From Parahaliea mediterranea (lineage in GTDB: Bacteria > Pseudomonadota > Gammaproteobacteria > Pseudomonadales > Halieaceae), in contig NZ_JAFKCZ010000007.1 of NCBI RefSeq assembly GCF_017255185.1, positions 269,983 through 333,982 of the forward strand: a stretch of DNA of 64,000 nucleotides. The letters are read 5' to 3'. Both the position numbers and the translations under genes were made by a program. The first letter of the stretch is position 1; every line of letters starts with the position of its first letter. The notes beneath the pieces are model-generated. The model had not been told where the DNA came from, made no database searches, and worked only from the letters and a program-made list of their open reading frames with translations. Below, piece after piece: positions 57,233 through 64,000 of the stretch.

Positions 57233-57703
57233 TCAGCCGGCCTCCGCCTCGCCCCAGGAGGCGGGAACGCGCACCGCCACCAGTTCGGCCCGGGCGCACT
57301 CCTCGCCGTTCACCGCCAGCGAGCAGGTCACCCGAGACTTGCGCTCGCCCGCCTCGGTGACCCGGGCCTCGAGCACCAGCGGCCCGGCGATGGGCGCCGC
57401 GCGCAGGTAGCTCACATTGAGCTGGCCGGTGACGTAGAGGATATTCTCGCCCTCGCCGATGGCGCGCCCCTCCCGCTGGTAGGCCTCCGCCATGGCGGTG
57501 CAGATGCAGTGGCAGTCGATCACCGAGGCGATCAATCCGCCGTACACATAGTGGGGCGAGCCGGCGCAGTGCCAGGGCTCGGGGGCGAAGTGGCAGATCG
57601 CGCGCTCGCCGTCCCACGCGCTCTTGATATGGTGGCCGTGGGGGTTGTCGGGGCTGCAGCCGAAGCAGTGGTTGCCCCGAATCTGGTCCTGGATGATGGT
57701 CAT
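57233..57703 (-). CDS. PaaI-type hotdog thioesterase
   Basis: A 156-residue single-hotdog protein. The N-terminal NHCFGCSPDNPHG motif, then VYGGLIASVIDCHCICTAM with the active-site Asp region, and LYVTGQLNVSYLRAAPIAGPLVLEARV are characteristic of PaaI/4HBT-like thioesterases that act on acyl- or aryl-CoA. The exact substrate cannot be inferred. It lies 13 bases downstream in the reverse sense from rsmE's end (both leftward) and 106 bases from gshB. Confidence 0.85.
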   Translation of the reverse strand: MTIIQDQIRGNHCFGCSPDNPHGHHIKSAWDGERAICHFAPEPWHCAGSPHYVYGGLIASVIDCHCICTAMAEAYQREGRAIGEGENILYVTGQLNVSYLRAAPIAGPLVLEARVTEAGERKSRVTCSLAVNGEECARAELVAVRVPASWGEAEAG

Positions 57704-57716
57704 TGGGAAGTCCTTG

Positions 57717-58451
57717 TTACAGTTCCGGTGTCATGTCGCCCCAGCGGGCCTGGAGGATGGCGAGTGCCGCCAGGGGGGCGGTTTCGGTGCGCAGCACGCG
57801 GGGGCCGAGCCCCAGGGCCTCGAAACCCGCGCGCTCCGCGGCGTCGATTTCGGCGTCGCTCAGGCCCCCTTCCGGACCCACGGCCAGGGCCACGCTGCGC
57901 GGAGCGCCGCTGCCTTTCGCCGCCGTCGCCCGGTGGTGCAACACGAAGCGCCGCTCGGCGGAGCAGGCGGCGAGCCAGTCGCCAAGGGAAACGGCGGGCC
58001 CGAGCCCGGGCAGGCGATTGCGCCCGCACTGTTCGCAGGCGCTGACGATCACCTGCCGCCAGTGCTGCTGTTTTTTGTCCGCGCGTTCGCCCTTGAGCTT
58101 GACCTCGGTGCGTTCGGTAAACAGCGGGACCACGCGTTGCACGCCGAGCTCGGTGGCTTTTTGCAGCACCCAGTCCATGCGGTCGCCGCGGGATATGCCG
58201 ATACCCAGCTCGACCGCCAGCGGCGATTCCACGTCGCGATCGCTGCGATCGCAGAGCACGGCGGTGACCGCGCGTTTGTCCACGCGCAGGATCTGCGCCG
58301 CGAATTCGTTGCCGGCGCCGTCGAACACGCTGAGCGCCTGCCCCGCGCTCATGCGCAGCGCCCGGGCCAGGTGCTGGCTGGGGCCGGGTTCCAGTTCCAC
58401 TTCCGCGCCCTCGGCCAGGGGCTGCTGGGTATAGACTCGCGGGATGCGCAT
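57717..58451 (-). CDS. rsmE: 16S rRNA (uracil-1498-N3)-methyltransferase RsmE
   Basis: SPOUT-class rRNA methyltransferase of 244 residues with an N-terminal PUA-like domain (MRIPRVYTQQPLAEGAEVEL, HLARALRMSAGQALSVFDG) and a C-terminal knot (VALAVGPEGGLSDAEIDAAERAGFEALGLGPRVLRTETA-like). The KATELGVQRVVPLFTERTEV block is diagnostic. ATG 58451 is the family start. It follows metF by eight bases, so they may be cotranscribed. Confidence 0.96.
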   Translation of the reverse strand: MRIPRVYTQQPLAEGAEVELEPGPSQHLARALRMSAGQALSVFDGAGNEFAAQILRVDKRAVTAVLCDRSDRDVESPLAVELGIGISRGDRMDWVLQKATELGVQRVVPLFTERTEVKLKGERADKKQQHWRQVIVSACEQCGRNRLPGLGPAVSLGDWLAACSAERRFVLHHRATAAKGSGAPRSVALAVGPEGGLSDAEIDAAERAGFEALGLGPRVLRTETAPLAALAILQARWGDMTPEL

Positions 58452-58459
58452 GCCGGTCG

Positions 58460-59305
58460 CTACAGGCCCAGGTTGTTGCGAATGCTGCGCGTGGGCTCCA
58501 CCTGGTTCATGGTGTAGAAGTGGATGCCCGGCGCGCCGCTTTCCAGCAGGGTTTGGCACAGCTGGGTGACCACGTCGATGCCGAAGGCGCGGATGCTGTC
58601 CTGGTCGTCGCCGAAGCCCTCGATGCGCTGGCAGATCCAGCGCGGGATCTCGGCCCCGCAGTTGCGCGAGAAGCGCGCCAGGTTGGCGAAGTTGGTGATC
58701 GGCATGATGCCGGCGTAGATCGGCTTGTCGATGCCGGCGGCGGCGCACTGGTCCAGGAAGTAGAAGTAGGACTCCACGTTGTAGAAATACTGCGTTATCG
58801 CGCTGTTCGCGCCAGCGTCCAGCTTGCCCTTGAGATAGCGGATATCCGTGTCGTAGCTCTCGGCCTGGGGGTGGATTTCCGGGTAGGCCGCCACCTCGAT
58901 GTGGAAGTGATCGCCGGTGGTCTCGCGCACGAATTCCACCAGTTCATTGGCGTACACCAGGTGGGCCGCACCGCCCATGCCGGAGGGAATGTCGCCGCGC
59001 AGGGCCACCAGGCGCTTGATCCCCAGCTCGCGGTAGCGCTCGAGCAGGTCCCGGACCGCGTTGGCGTCATCGCCGCCAAAGCTCAGGTGGGGGGCCACCT
59101 CGGCGCCGAGCTCGTTGATCGACGCCACGGTGTCGAGGGTGTTGTCGCGGGTGGAGCCGCCGGCACCGTAGGTCACGGAGAAAAAGTCCGGGCCCAGCGC
59201 CTGCAGGGCGGGGGTGGTTTGTTCCAGCAGCTTGGCGCGGCCCTCCGCCGTTTTGGGCGGGAAGTACTCGAAGCTGATGCGGGGTTTGTCGGTTGCCATA
59301 TTCAT
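58460..59305 (-). CDS. metF: 5,10-Methylenetetrahydrofolate reductase MetF
   Basis: FAD-dependent enzyme making 5-methyltetrahydrofolate for methionine synthesis, 281 residues in a TIM barrel. RISFEYFPPKTAEGRAKL, FFSVTYGAGGSTRDNTLD, HLSFGGDDANAV, LVALRGDIPSGMG and ITQYFYNVESYFYFLDQC are the family blocks, with the catalytic Glu in FEYFPP. It is downstream of ahcY, metK and the SahR-type regulator, all leftward, together forming the methyl cycle set, though 243 bases of REP repeats separate it from ahcY. Confidence 0.97.
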   Translation of the reverse strand: MNMATDKPRISFEYFPPKTAEGRAKLLEQTTPALQALGPDFFSVTYGAGGSTRDNTLDTVASINELGAEVAPHLSFGGDDANAVRDLLERYRELGIKRLVALRGDIPSGMGGAAHLVYANELVEFVRETTGDHFHIEVAAYPEIHPQAESYDTDIRYLKGKLDAGANSAITQYFYNVESYFYFLDQCAAAGIDKPIYAGIMPITNFANLARFSRNCGAEIPRWICQRIEGFGDDQDSIRAFGIDVVTQLCQTLLESGAPGIHFYTMNQVEPTRSIRNNLGL

Positions 59306-59320
59306 TATCTATCAAGTTGT

Positions 59321-59534
59321 GGTCGAATGAATTCGACCCTACACATTTGGGGGCGTCCCCGCGGTGGTCGAATGAATGACCCGAAAAGAGGGGCCCGCTG
59401 TCGACCCTACAGGTTTGGGTGCGCTTTCCTGTAGGGCCGAATTCATTCGGCCGCAAGGCCCGGGTGGTCCCCGTGCGGTCGAATTCATTCGACGGCACCA
59501 CACGGGAGCCCCGTAGGGCCGAAATTACTCGGCC
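59321..59534. repeat. Five scattered REP palindromes between metF and ahcY
   Basis: Reverse copy at 59321-59338 (GGTCGAATGAATTCGACC); a reverse copy at 59366-59411 interrupted by 23 foreign bases (59378-59400); a forward perfect copy at 59434-59452 region (GTAG at 59431, GGCCGAATTCATTCGGCC); a forward copy near 59475-59496; and a degenerate forward copy at 59513-59534. Spacing is irregular, unlike the tandem arrays. The REPs occupy almost the entire 243-base gap. Confidence 0.88.
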
Positions 59535-59548
59535 GTGTTAACCCTTAA

Positions 59549-60940
<1,392 letters not shown>

Positions 60941-61035
60941 GGTTGCTCCTATTTGGGCTGCTGCCCTTTACTTTGTCCTGTTCGTTTCGTTTCGGTGGTT
61001 TCTGGTGCTTCGATTCTGGTCCGGGGCCCGGCAAC

Positions 61036-61140
61036 GGGGAGGCCCTTACGGGACACGCTGTGAACCCATCCATGGGGGCTCGTGTTGCGGGGGGCCGCCC
61101 CCGACATCCATGTCTCTCACGGTCCCGTAAGGGCCTCCCC
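61036..61140. repeat. Long nested inverted repeat, copy 1 (ahcY-metK intergenic)
   Basis: The outer arms GGGGAGGCCCTTACGGGAC (61036-61054) and 61122-61140 are perfect complements over 19 bp. The 67-base interior holds smaller hairpins centred on CCCATCCATGGG and GACATCCATGTC. The interior matches, in reverse orientation, that of the second copy at 61336-61429: both have CGC(T/C)GTGAA, CATCCATG, GGCTCGTG and GACATCCATGTC in the same order, although their outer arms differ. This is a structured intergenic repeat family distinct from the REPs. Confidence 0.88.
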
Positions 61141-61276
61141 GCCATCGGACCCCTCCGGGGTACCTTCGGCTAAATTGCCTCGAATACTGCGGGCGGATGC
61201 TGCTTCCGTTGCTCAAGTGACACTGTTCCTCGGAGCCCACGCCCCTTGTTCGGTGCGAGAGTCAGTTCTTGCGGCT

Positions 61277-61300
61277 CCACCAACCATACGTGATTGGTGG
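61277..61300. other. Hairpin in the ahcY-metK intergenic region
   Basis: CCACCAACCA pairs with TGATTGGTGG around TACG with one mismatch. It lies in the 195-base stretch (61141-61335) between the two nested inverted repeats, where no gene or promoter is evident. On the leftward strand it would be part of an ahcY leader or of metK read-through RNA. The remaining bases of this stretch show nothing I recognise. Confidence 0.5.
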
Positions 61301-61335
61301 CATAGGCTTTCCGCATACCACTGAGGGACCTGGCG

Positions 61336-61429
61336 CCGGGTGGGCCCCTTCAGGACCGTGTGCGACATGGATGTCGCGCACGAGCCTACATGGATGTATT
61401 CACGGCGAGTCCTGAAGGGGCCCAGCCGG
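61336..61429. repeat. Long nested inverted repeat, copy 2 (ahcY-metK intergenic)
   Basis: Outer arms CCGGGTGGGCCCCTTCAGGA(C) (61336-61356) and 61409-61429 pair over 21 positions with a single mismatch. Inside is a strong hairpin GCGACATGGATGTCGC (61363-61378) and a second palindromic stretch around TACATGGATGTA. It is an inverted relative of copy 1. The arms of the two copies share only CCCTT..GGAC, so the ends evolve by compensatory change or the copies inserted independently. Confidence 0.88.
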
Positions 61430-61493
61430 TGTCGGGGCCCGGCCCTGAATCGAAGTGCGCATCCTCTATCCGATACAGTATGAAAGCGCTCCG

Positions 61494-62648
61494 TTACAGC
61501 GCCGCTTTCAAAGCCTCCGCCTTGTCCGTCTTCTCCCAGGTGAACTCCGCGCTCTCGCGGCCGAAGTGCCCATAGGCCGCCGTCGGGCGGTAGATCGGGC
61601 GTTTCAGGTCCAACATCTCGATCAGCCCCTTGGGCCGCAGGTCGAAATGCTCGCGCACCAGCTCCGCGATCTTGTCGTCGCCCAGCTTGCCCGTGCCAAA
61701 GGTATTGATCGAAATCGACGTCGGCTCCGCCACGCCGATCGCGTAGGACACCTGGATCTCGCAGCGGTCCGCCAGGCCCGCCGCCACAATGTTCTTCGCC
61801 ACATAGCGGCCCGCGTAGGCCGCCGAGCGGTCCACCTTCGACGGGTCCTTGCCCGAGAACGCGCCGCCGCCGTGGCGGGCCATGCCGCCGTAGGTGTCCA
61901 CAATGATCTTGCGTCCTGTAAGACCGCAGTCGCCCACCGGACCGCCGATAATGAACTGGCCCGTCGGGTTGATGTGGTAGCGGGTGTCCGCGTGCAGCCA
62001 CTCGGCGGGCAGGGTCTCCTTCACGATCAGGTCCATCACCGCCTCGTGGATATCCTTCTGGCTGATATCCTCGTCGTGCTGGGTGGACAGCACCACCGCG
62101 TCGATGGCCACCGGCTTGCCGCCCTCGTAGCGCAGGGTCACCTGGCTCTTGGCGTCCGGGCGCAGCCAGGGCAGGGTGCCGTGCTTGCGCAGCTCCGCCT
62201 GTTTTTCGACCAGGCGGTGGGCGTAGTAGATCGGCGCCGGCATCAGCACCTCGGTCTCGTTGGTGGCGTAGCCGAACATCAGGCCCTGGTCGCCGGCGCC
62301 CTGTTCCTTGTTTTCGCCCTCGTCCACGCCCTGGGCGATGTCAGGGGACTGCTTGCCGATGGCGTTCAGCACCGCGCAGGAGGCGCCGTCGAAGCCCACC
62401 TTCGACGAGTTGTAGCCGATGTCCAGCACCACCTCGCGAACCACGTCTTCCAGGTCCACGTAGGTGTCGGTGGTCACCTCGCCGGCGATCACCACCATGC
62501 CGGTTTTTACCAGGGTTTCCACCGCGACCCGGGCGTTGAGGTCGTCGGCCAGGATCTTGTCCAGGATCGCGTCGGAGATCTGGTCCGCCATCTTGTCCGG
62601 ATGGCCCTCGGAGACCGACTCCGAGGTGAAAATGGAATATTCGCTCAT
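61494..62648 (-). CDS. metK: S-adenosylmethionine synthetase MetK
   Basis: Enzyme making SAM from methionine and ATP, 384 residues. It begins with [21 protein letters not shown] (ATP-binding His), then [31 protein letters not shown] and the P-loop-like [19 protein letters not shown]. The ATG overlaps the stop of the upstream SahR-type regulator by four bases (ATGA), so regulator and enzyme are translated together. It lies 553 bases upstream of ahcY. Confidence 0.98.
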   Translation of the reverse strand: MSEYSIFTSESVSEGHPDKMADQISDAILDKILADDLNARVAVETLVKTGMVVIAGEVTTDTYVDLEDVVREVVLDIGYNSSKVGFDGASCAVLNAIGKQSPDIAQGVDEGENKEQGAGDQGLMFGYATNETEVLMPAPIYYAHRLVEKQAELRKHGTLPWLRPDAKSQVTLRYEGGKPVAIDAVVLSTQHDEDISQKDIHEAVMDLIVKETLPAEWLHADTRYHINPTGQFIIGGPVGDCGLTGRKIIVDTYGGMARHGGGAFSGKDPSKVDRSAAYAGRYVAKNIVAAGLADRCEIQVSYAIGVAEPTSISINTFGTGKLGDDKIAELVREHFDLRPKGLIEMLDLKRPIYRPTAAYGHFGRESAEFTWEKTDKAEALKAAL

Positions 62649-63661
62649 GGGGTAGTCCTTGCTGTGTTGAAGTCGGGGTGGCCGAAGAGGCGCACCTGTA
62701 TCTGGAATCCGTTGCGTTGCGCCAGGAACACGCTGGCGATACCGGCGAGGCCGGCGTCAGCCGCCCACTGGGTCAGGTCCCCGGGCTCGAAGCCCAGCCA
62801 CAGGTCGCCGCAGTTCTCGCGGGCCCAGGCCTGGTCGTGGCGGCACAGGTCGGTGACCAGCACCACGCCGCCCGGGGCGAGCAGCCCCGCCACGTCGCGC
62901 AGGATCTGCTTCGGCGCCGGCGTGTGGTGGAGCACCATGTTGATCACCACGCAGTCCACCTGCAGGCCGTCGAGGGCCGCGCTGGCGGTGTCGCCGTGGA
63001 TGAAATCCACATTCGCCAGCCCCGCACCCTCGGCGGTGGCGCGGGCCCGGTCGAGCATCGCCGCCGCGTTGTCCAGGGCGGTGACCCGCTCGAAGGCCGG
63101 CGCCAGTTCGAGCAGGAAGGCGCCGTCGCCGGGGCCGACCTCGAGGGCGCTGCGGCGGTGCGCCAGGGGGGCGTCCCGCAGGACTTCCGCCACGGTGGCG
63201 GCGTACTGCCCGTAGCTGGCGATCAGGTCCTGCTGTTCGCGGAACTTGTGCGCGTTGTGGTGAAAGAAGTGGCGCGAGTTTTCCTCCCGCCGGCGCTGCA
63301 GCGCGGCCAGGCCCCGGTGCAGGGGGGCCGGCAGGGTGATCCGGTCCACGGTCTGGAAGATCTGCTGCTGCAGCGGCTCCAGCTCCGGGCGCTGGCCCAG
63401 TTCGCTGCGGCGGTAAAAGATGGAATTGCCCTCCCGGCGAGTGGCCACCAGCCCGGCGCCCGCGAGCACCTTCAGGTGATGGGACAGGGCGGGCTGGCGC
63501 ATGTCGAACAGGCCGCACAGTTCCGACACCCCGAAGGAGTCGTTGCGCAGCACGCGCAGCACCTGCAGGCGCAGGGGGTCGGCGCTGGCCTTGCACAGGG
63601 CGGCCAGGGCGTCGATCTGCTGCTCGGGGGCAGTGTTGGCGGTGGATTCGACAGCTAGCAT
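62645..63661 (-). CDS. sahR: SahR-type ArsR-family regulator with C-terminal methyltransferase domain
   Basis: A 338-residue protein with an ArsR winged helix at residues 15-95 ([37 protein letters not shown]) and a class I SAM/SAH-binding domain (about 150-300, [39 protein letters not shown]). This architecture next to metK is that of SahR, reported to repress methyl-cycle genes in proteobacteria with S-adenosylhomocysteine as effector. The cysteine metal sites of arsenic-sensing ArsR proteins are absent. It is the first gene of a coupled sahR-metK unit and its promoter carries a perfect palindrome, consistent with autoregulation. The predicted transcript begins about two bases before the ATG. 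Confidence 0.87.
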   Translation of the reverse strand: MLAVESTANTAPEQQIDALAALCKASADPLRLQVLRVLRNDSFGVSELCGLFDMRQPALSHHLKVLAGAGLVATRREGNSIFYRRSELGQRPELEPLQQQIFQTVDRITLPAPLHRGLAALQRRREENSRHFFHHNAHKFREQQDLIASYGQYAATVAEVLRDAPLAHRRSALEVGPGDGAFLLELAPAFERVTALDNAAAMLDRARATAEGAGLANVDFIHGDTASAALDGLQVDCVVINMVLHHTPAPKQILRDVAGLLAPGGVVLVTDLCRHDQAWARENCGDLWLGFEPGDLTQWAADAGLAGIASVFLAQRNGFQIQVRLFGHPDFNTARTTP

Positions 63662-63669
63662 GGCGAGGA

Positions 63670-63712
63670 AGTCTAGCAGGATTGCCAGCTATATCAAAAT
63701 ATTTTGATATAG
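63670..63712 (-). promoter_or_regulatory. sahR-metK promoter with palindromic operator
   Basis: On the leftward strand TTGATA (63697-63692), a 16-base spacer and TAGACT (63675-63670) form a good promoter. A perfect 24-bp palindrome (CTATATCAAAAT followed by its reverse complement, 63689-63712) overlaps the -35. The A+T-rich operator stands out in G+C-rich DNA and contains ATCAA/TTGAT half-sites. The predicted start point near 63663 leaves almost no leader before the ATG at 63661. Confidence 0.8.
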
Positions 63713-63779
63713 CGTGATCGGCGCTATCTGTCGCGCTGCGTGGCCAGTTGAAGCCGGCCCTACGGGCGCGCGCACCACC

Positions 63780-63892
63780 TGTAGGGCCGAATTCATTCGG
63801 CCAAAAGGGGTCAGACCCCAATGGCACCTACTTAACCGTTGTAGGGCCGAATTTATTCGGCCATTGATGCCGTGAGCACCGTTTTTGGTCGA
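63780..63892. repeat. Two REP palindromes, a GGGGTC palindrome and a truncated paired element
   Basis: A forward REP (GTAG at 63781-63784 and GGCCGAATTCATTCGGCC to 63802) is followed by the palindrome GGGGTCAGACCCC (63807-63819). A second forward REP (63840-63862) continues into ATTGATGCCGTGAGCACCG and ends at GGTCGA (63892). The second block equals the reverse complement of the paired element at 1586-1656 except for one substitution and one lost T, but its right-hand hairpin is cut off after GGTCGA. Bases 63713-63779 show no feature. Confidence 0.85.
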
Positions 63893-63896
63893 TGAG

Positions 63897-63981
63897 ATGG
63901 TCTCCTCCCCTCTCCAACGGCGTCGCGATGCGCCAAGATAGAGATGTACATCCTATCTGCACGGGATGAGGAGGAGACCAT
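63897..63981 (+). promoter_or_regulatory. Leader inverted repeat covering the ribosome site and start codon of the last gene
   Basis: ATGGTCTCCTCC (63897-63908) is the exact reverse complement of GGAGGAGACCAT (63970-63981). The second arm contains the Shine-Dalgarno sequence (GAGGAG) and the first two bases of the ATG at 63980. The 61-base loop contains a second palindrome, AGATAG and CTATCT flanking GATGTACATC (63936-63958). If transcription starts upstream of 63897 the ribosome site would be sequestered. The promoter is not identified. Confidence 0.65.
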
Positions 63982-64000
63982 GAACAAGACTACGGTAATT
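63980..64000 (+). CDS. Start of an unidentified gene (runs off right edge)
   Basis: ATG at 63980 is preceded by GAGGAGGAGACC and continues for seven codons, MNKTTVI, to the window edge. This short basic start would suit an exported or membrane protein but cannot be identified. It is divergent from sahR-metK. The strong ribosome site and the unusual leader make it likely to be a real gene. Confidence 0.55.

Noticed and set aside
60941..61493. SAH riboswitch in front of ahcY
   Set aside because: CCGAGGAACAG on the leftward strand near 61232 vaguely resembles the conserved GAGGAGCGCUGC core, but the required pairing GGCUCGG partner and pseudoknot are missing.

Overview
The window is G+C-rich (roughly two-thirds by eye), densely coded chromosomal DNA from a free-living gammaproteobacterium. 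Gene content and order closely follow the Pseudomonas chromosome backbone: ridA-spoT-rpoZ-gmk-yicC / rph / crc-pyrE; argB-algC-coaBC / radC / rpmB-rpmG / mutM; coaD / rsmD / ftsY-ftsE-ftsX-rpoH / trmB; hemW-rdgB-metW-metX-yggT-proC-yggS / pilT-pilU; ruvX-yqgE-tonB-gshB. The mixture of traits (TRAP transporter, rubredoxin-reductase fusion, flavin monooxygenase, palindromic repeats) suggests a marine Cellvibrionales/Halieaceae-like organism. That placement is inference from memory of gene order, not a phylogeny. No prophage, transposase gene, tRNA, rRNA or CRISPR array was recognised.

Layout. 1-8 kb: an acidic protein running off the left edge, hexR, uvrD, and a TRAP solute uptake set split by a thioesterase. 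8-18 kb: yaaA, a Baeyer-Villiger-type flavoprotein with a small methyltransferase, a FemAB-like protein, ubiA-ubiC, the rubredoxin/rubredoxin reductase fusion, recG and an SDR protein. 18-31 kb: ridA, spoT, rpoZ, gmk, a large membrane propeller-GGDEF protein, yicC, rph, a Crc-like protein, pyrE, a DUF4124 protein, slmA and argB. 31-39 kb: membrane-anchored algC, coaBC, radC, rpmB-rpmG, mutM, coaD. 39-45 kb: rsmD, then ftsY-ftsE-ftsX and rpoH, trmB. 45-55 kb: a leftward operon for nucleotide sanitation, methionine and proline synthesis, then yggS, pilT and pilU. 55-64 kb: gshB-tonB-yqgE-ruvX and the S-adenosylmethionine cycle set (metF, ahcY, metK and an ArsR-methyltransferase regulator of the SahR type).

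Regulation visible in the DNA. A near-perfect CIRCE operator (HrcA site) lies over the rpoH promoter. A perfect 24-bp palindrome overlaps the -35 of the sahR-metK promoter. The last gene, which starts 21 bases before the right edge, has its Shine-Dalgarno sequence and start codon inside a perfect 12-bp inverted repeat.

Repeats. The most striking non-coding feature is a family of short palindromes, GTAG followed by an 18-base hairpin of the type GG(T/C)CGAATTCATTCG(A/G)CC. They occur singly, as inverted pairs, and as local tandem arrays with exact but locus-specific periods (45, 46 and 42 bp). Their architecture matches REP elements mobilised by RAYT (TnpA-REP) transposases, but no RAYT gene is in the window. 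Two unrelated 15-bp G+C-rich arrays and two ~100-bp nested inverted repeats add to an unusually repeat-rich set of intergenic regions. Several repeats begin exactly at a stop codon.
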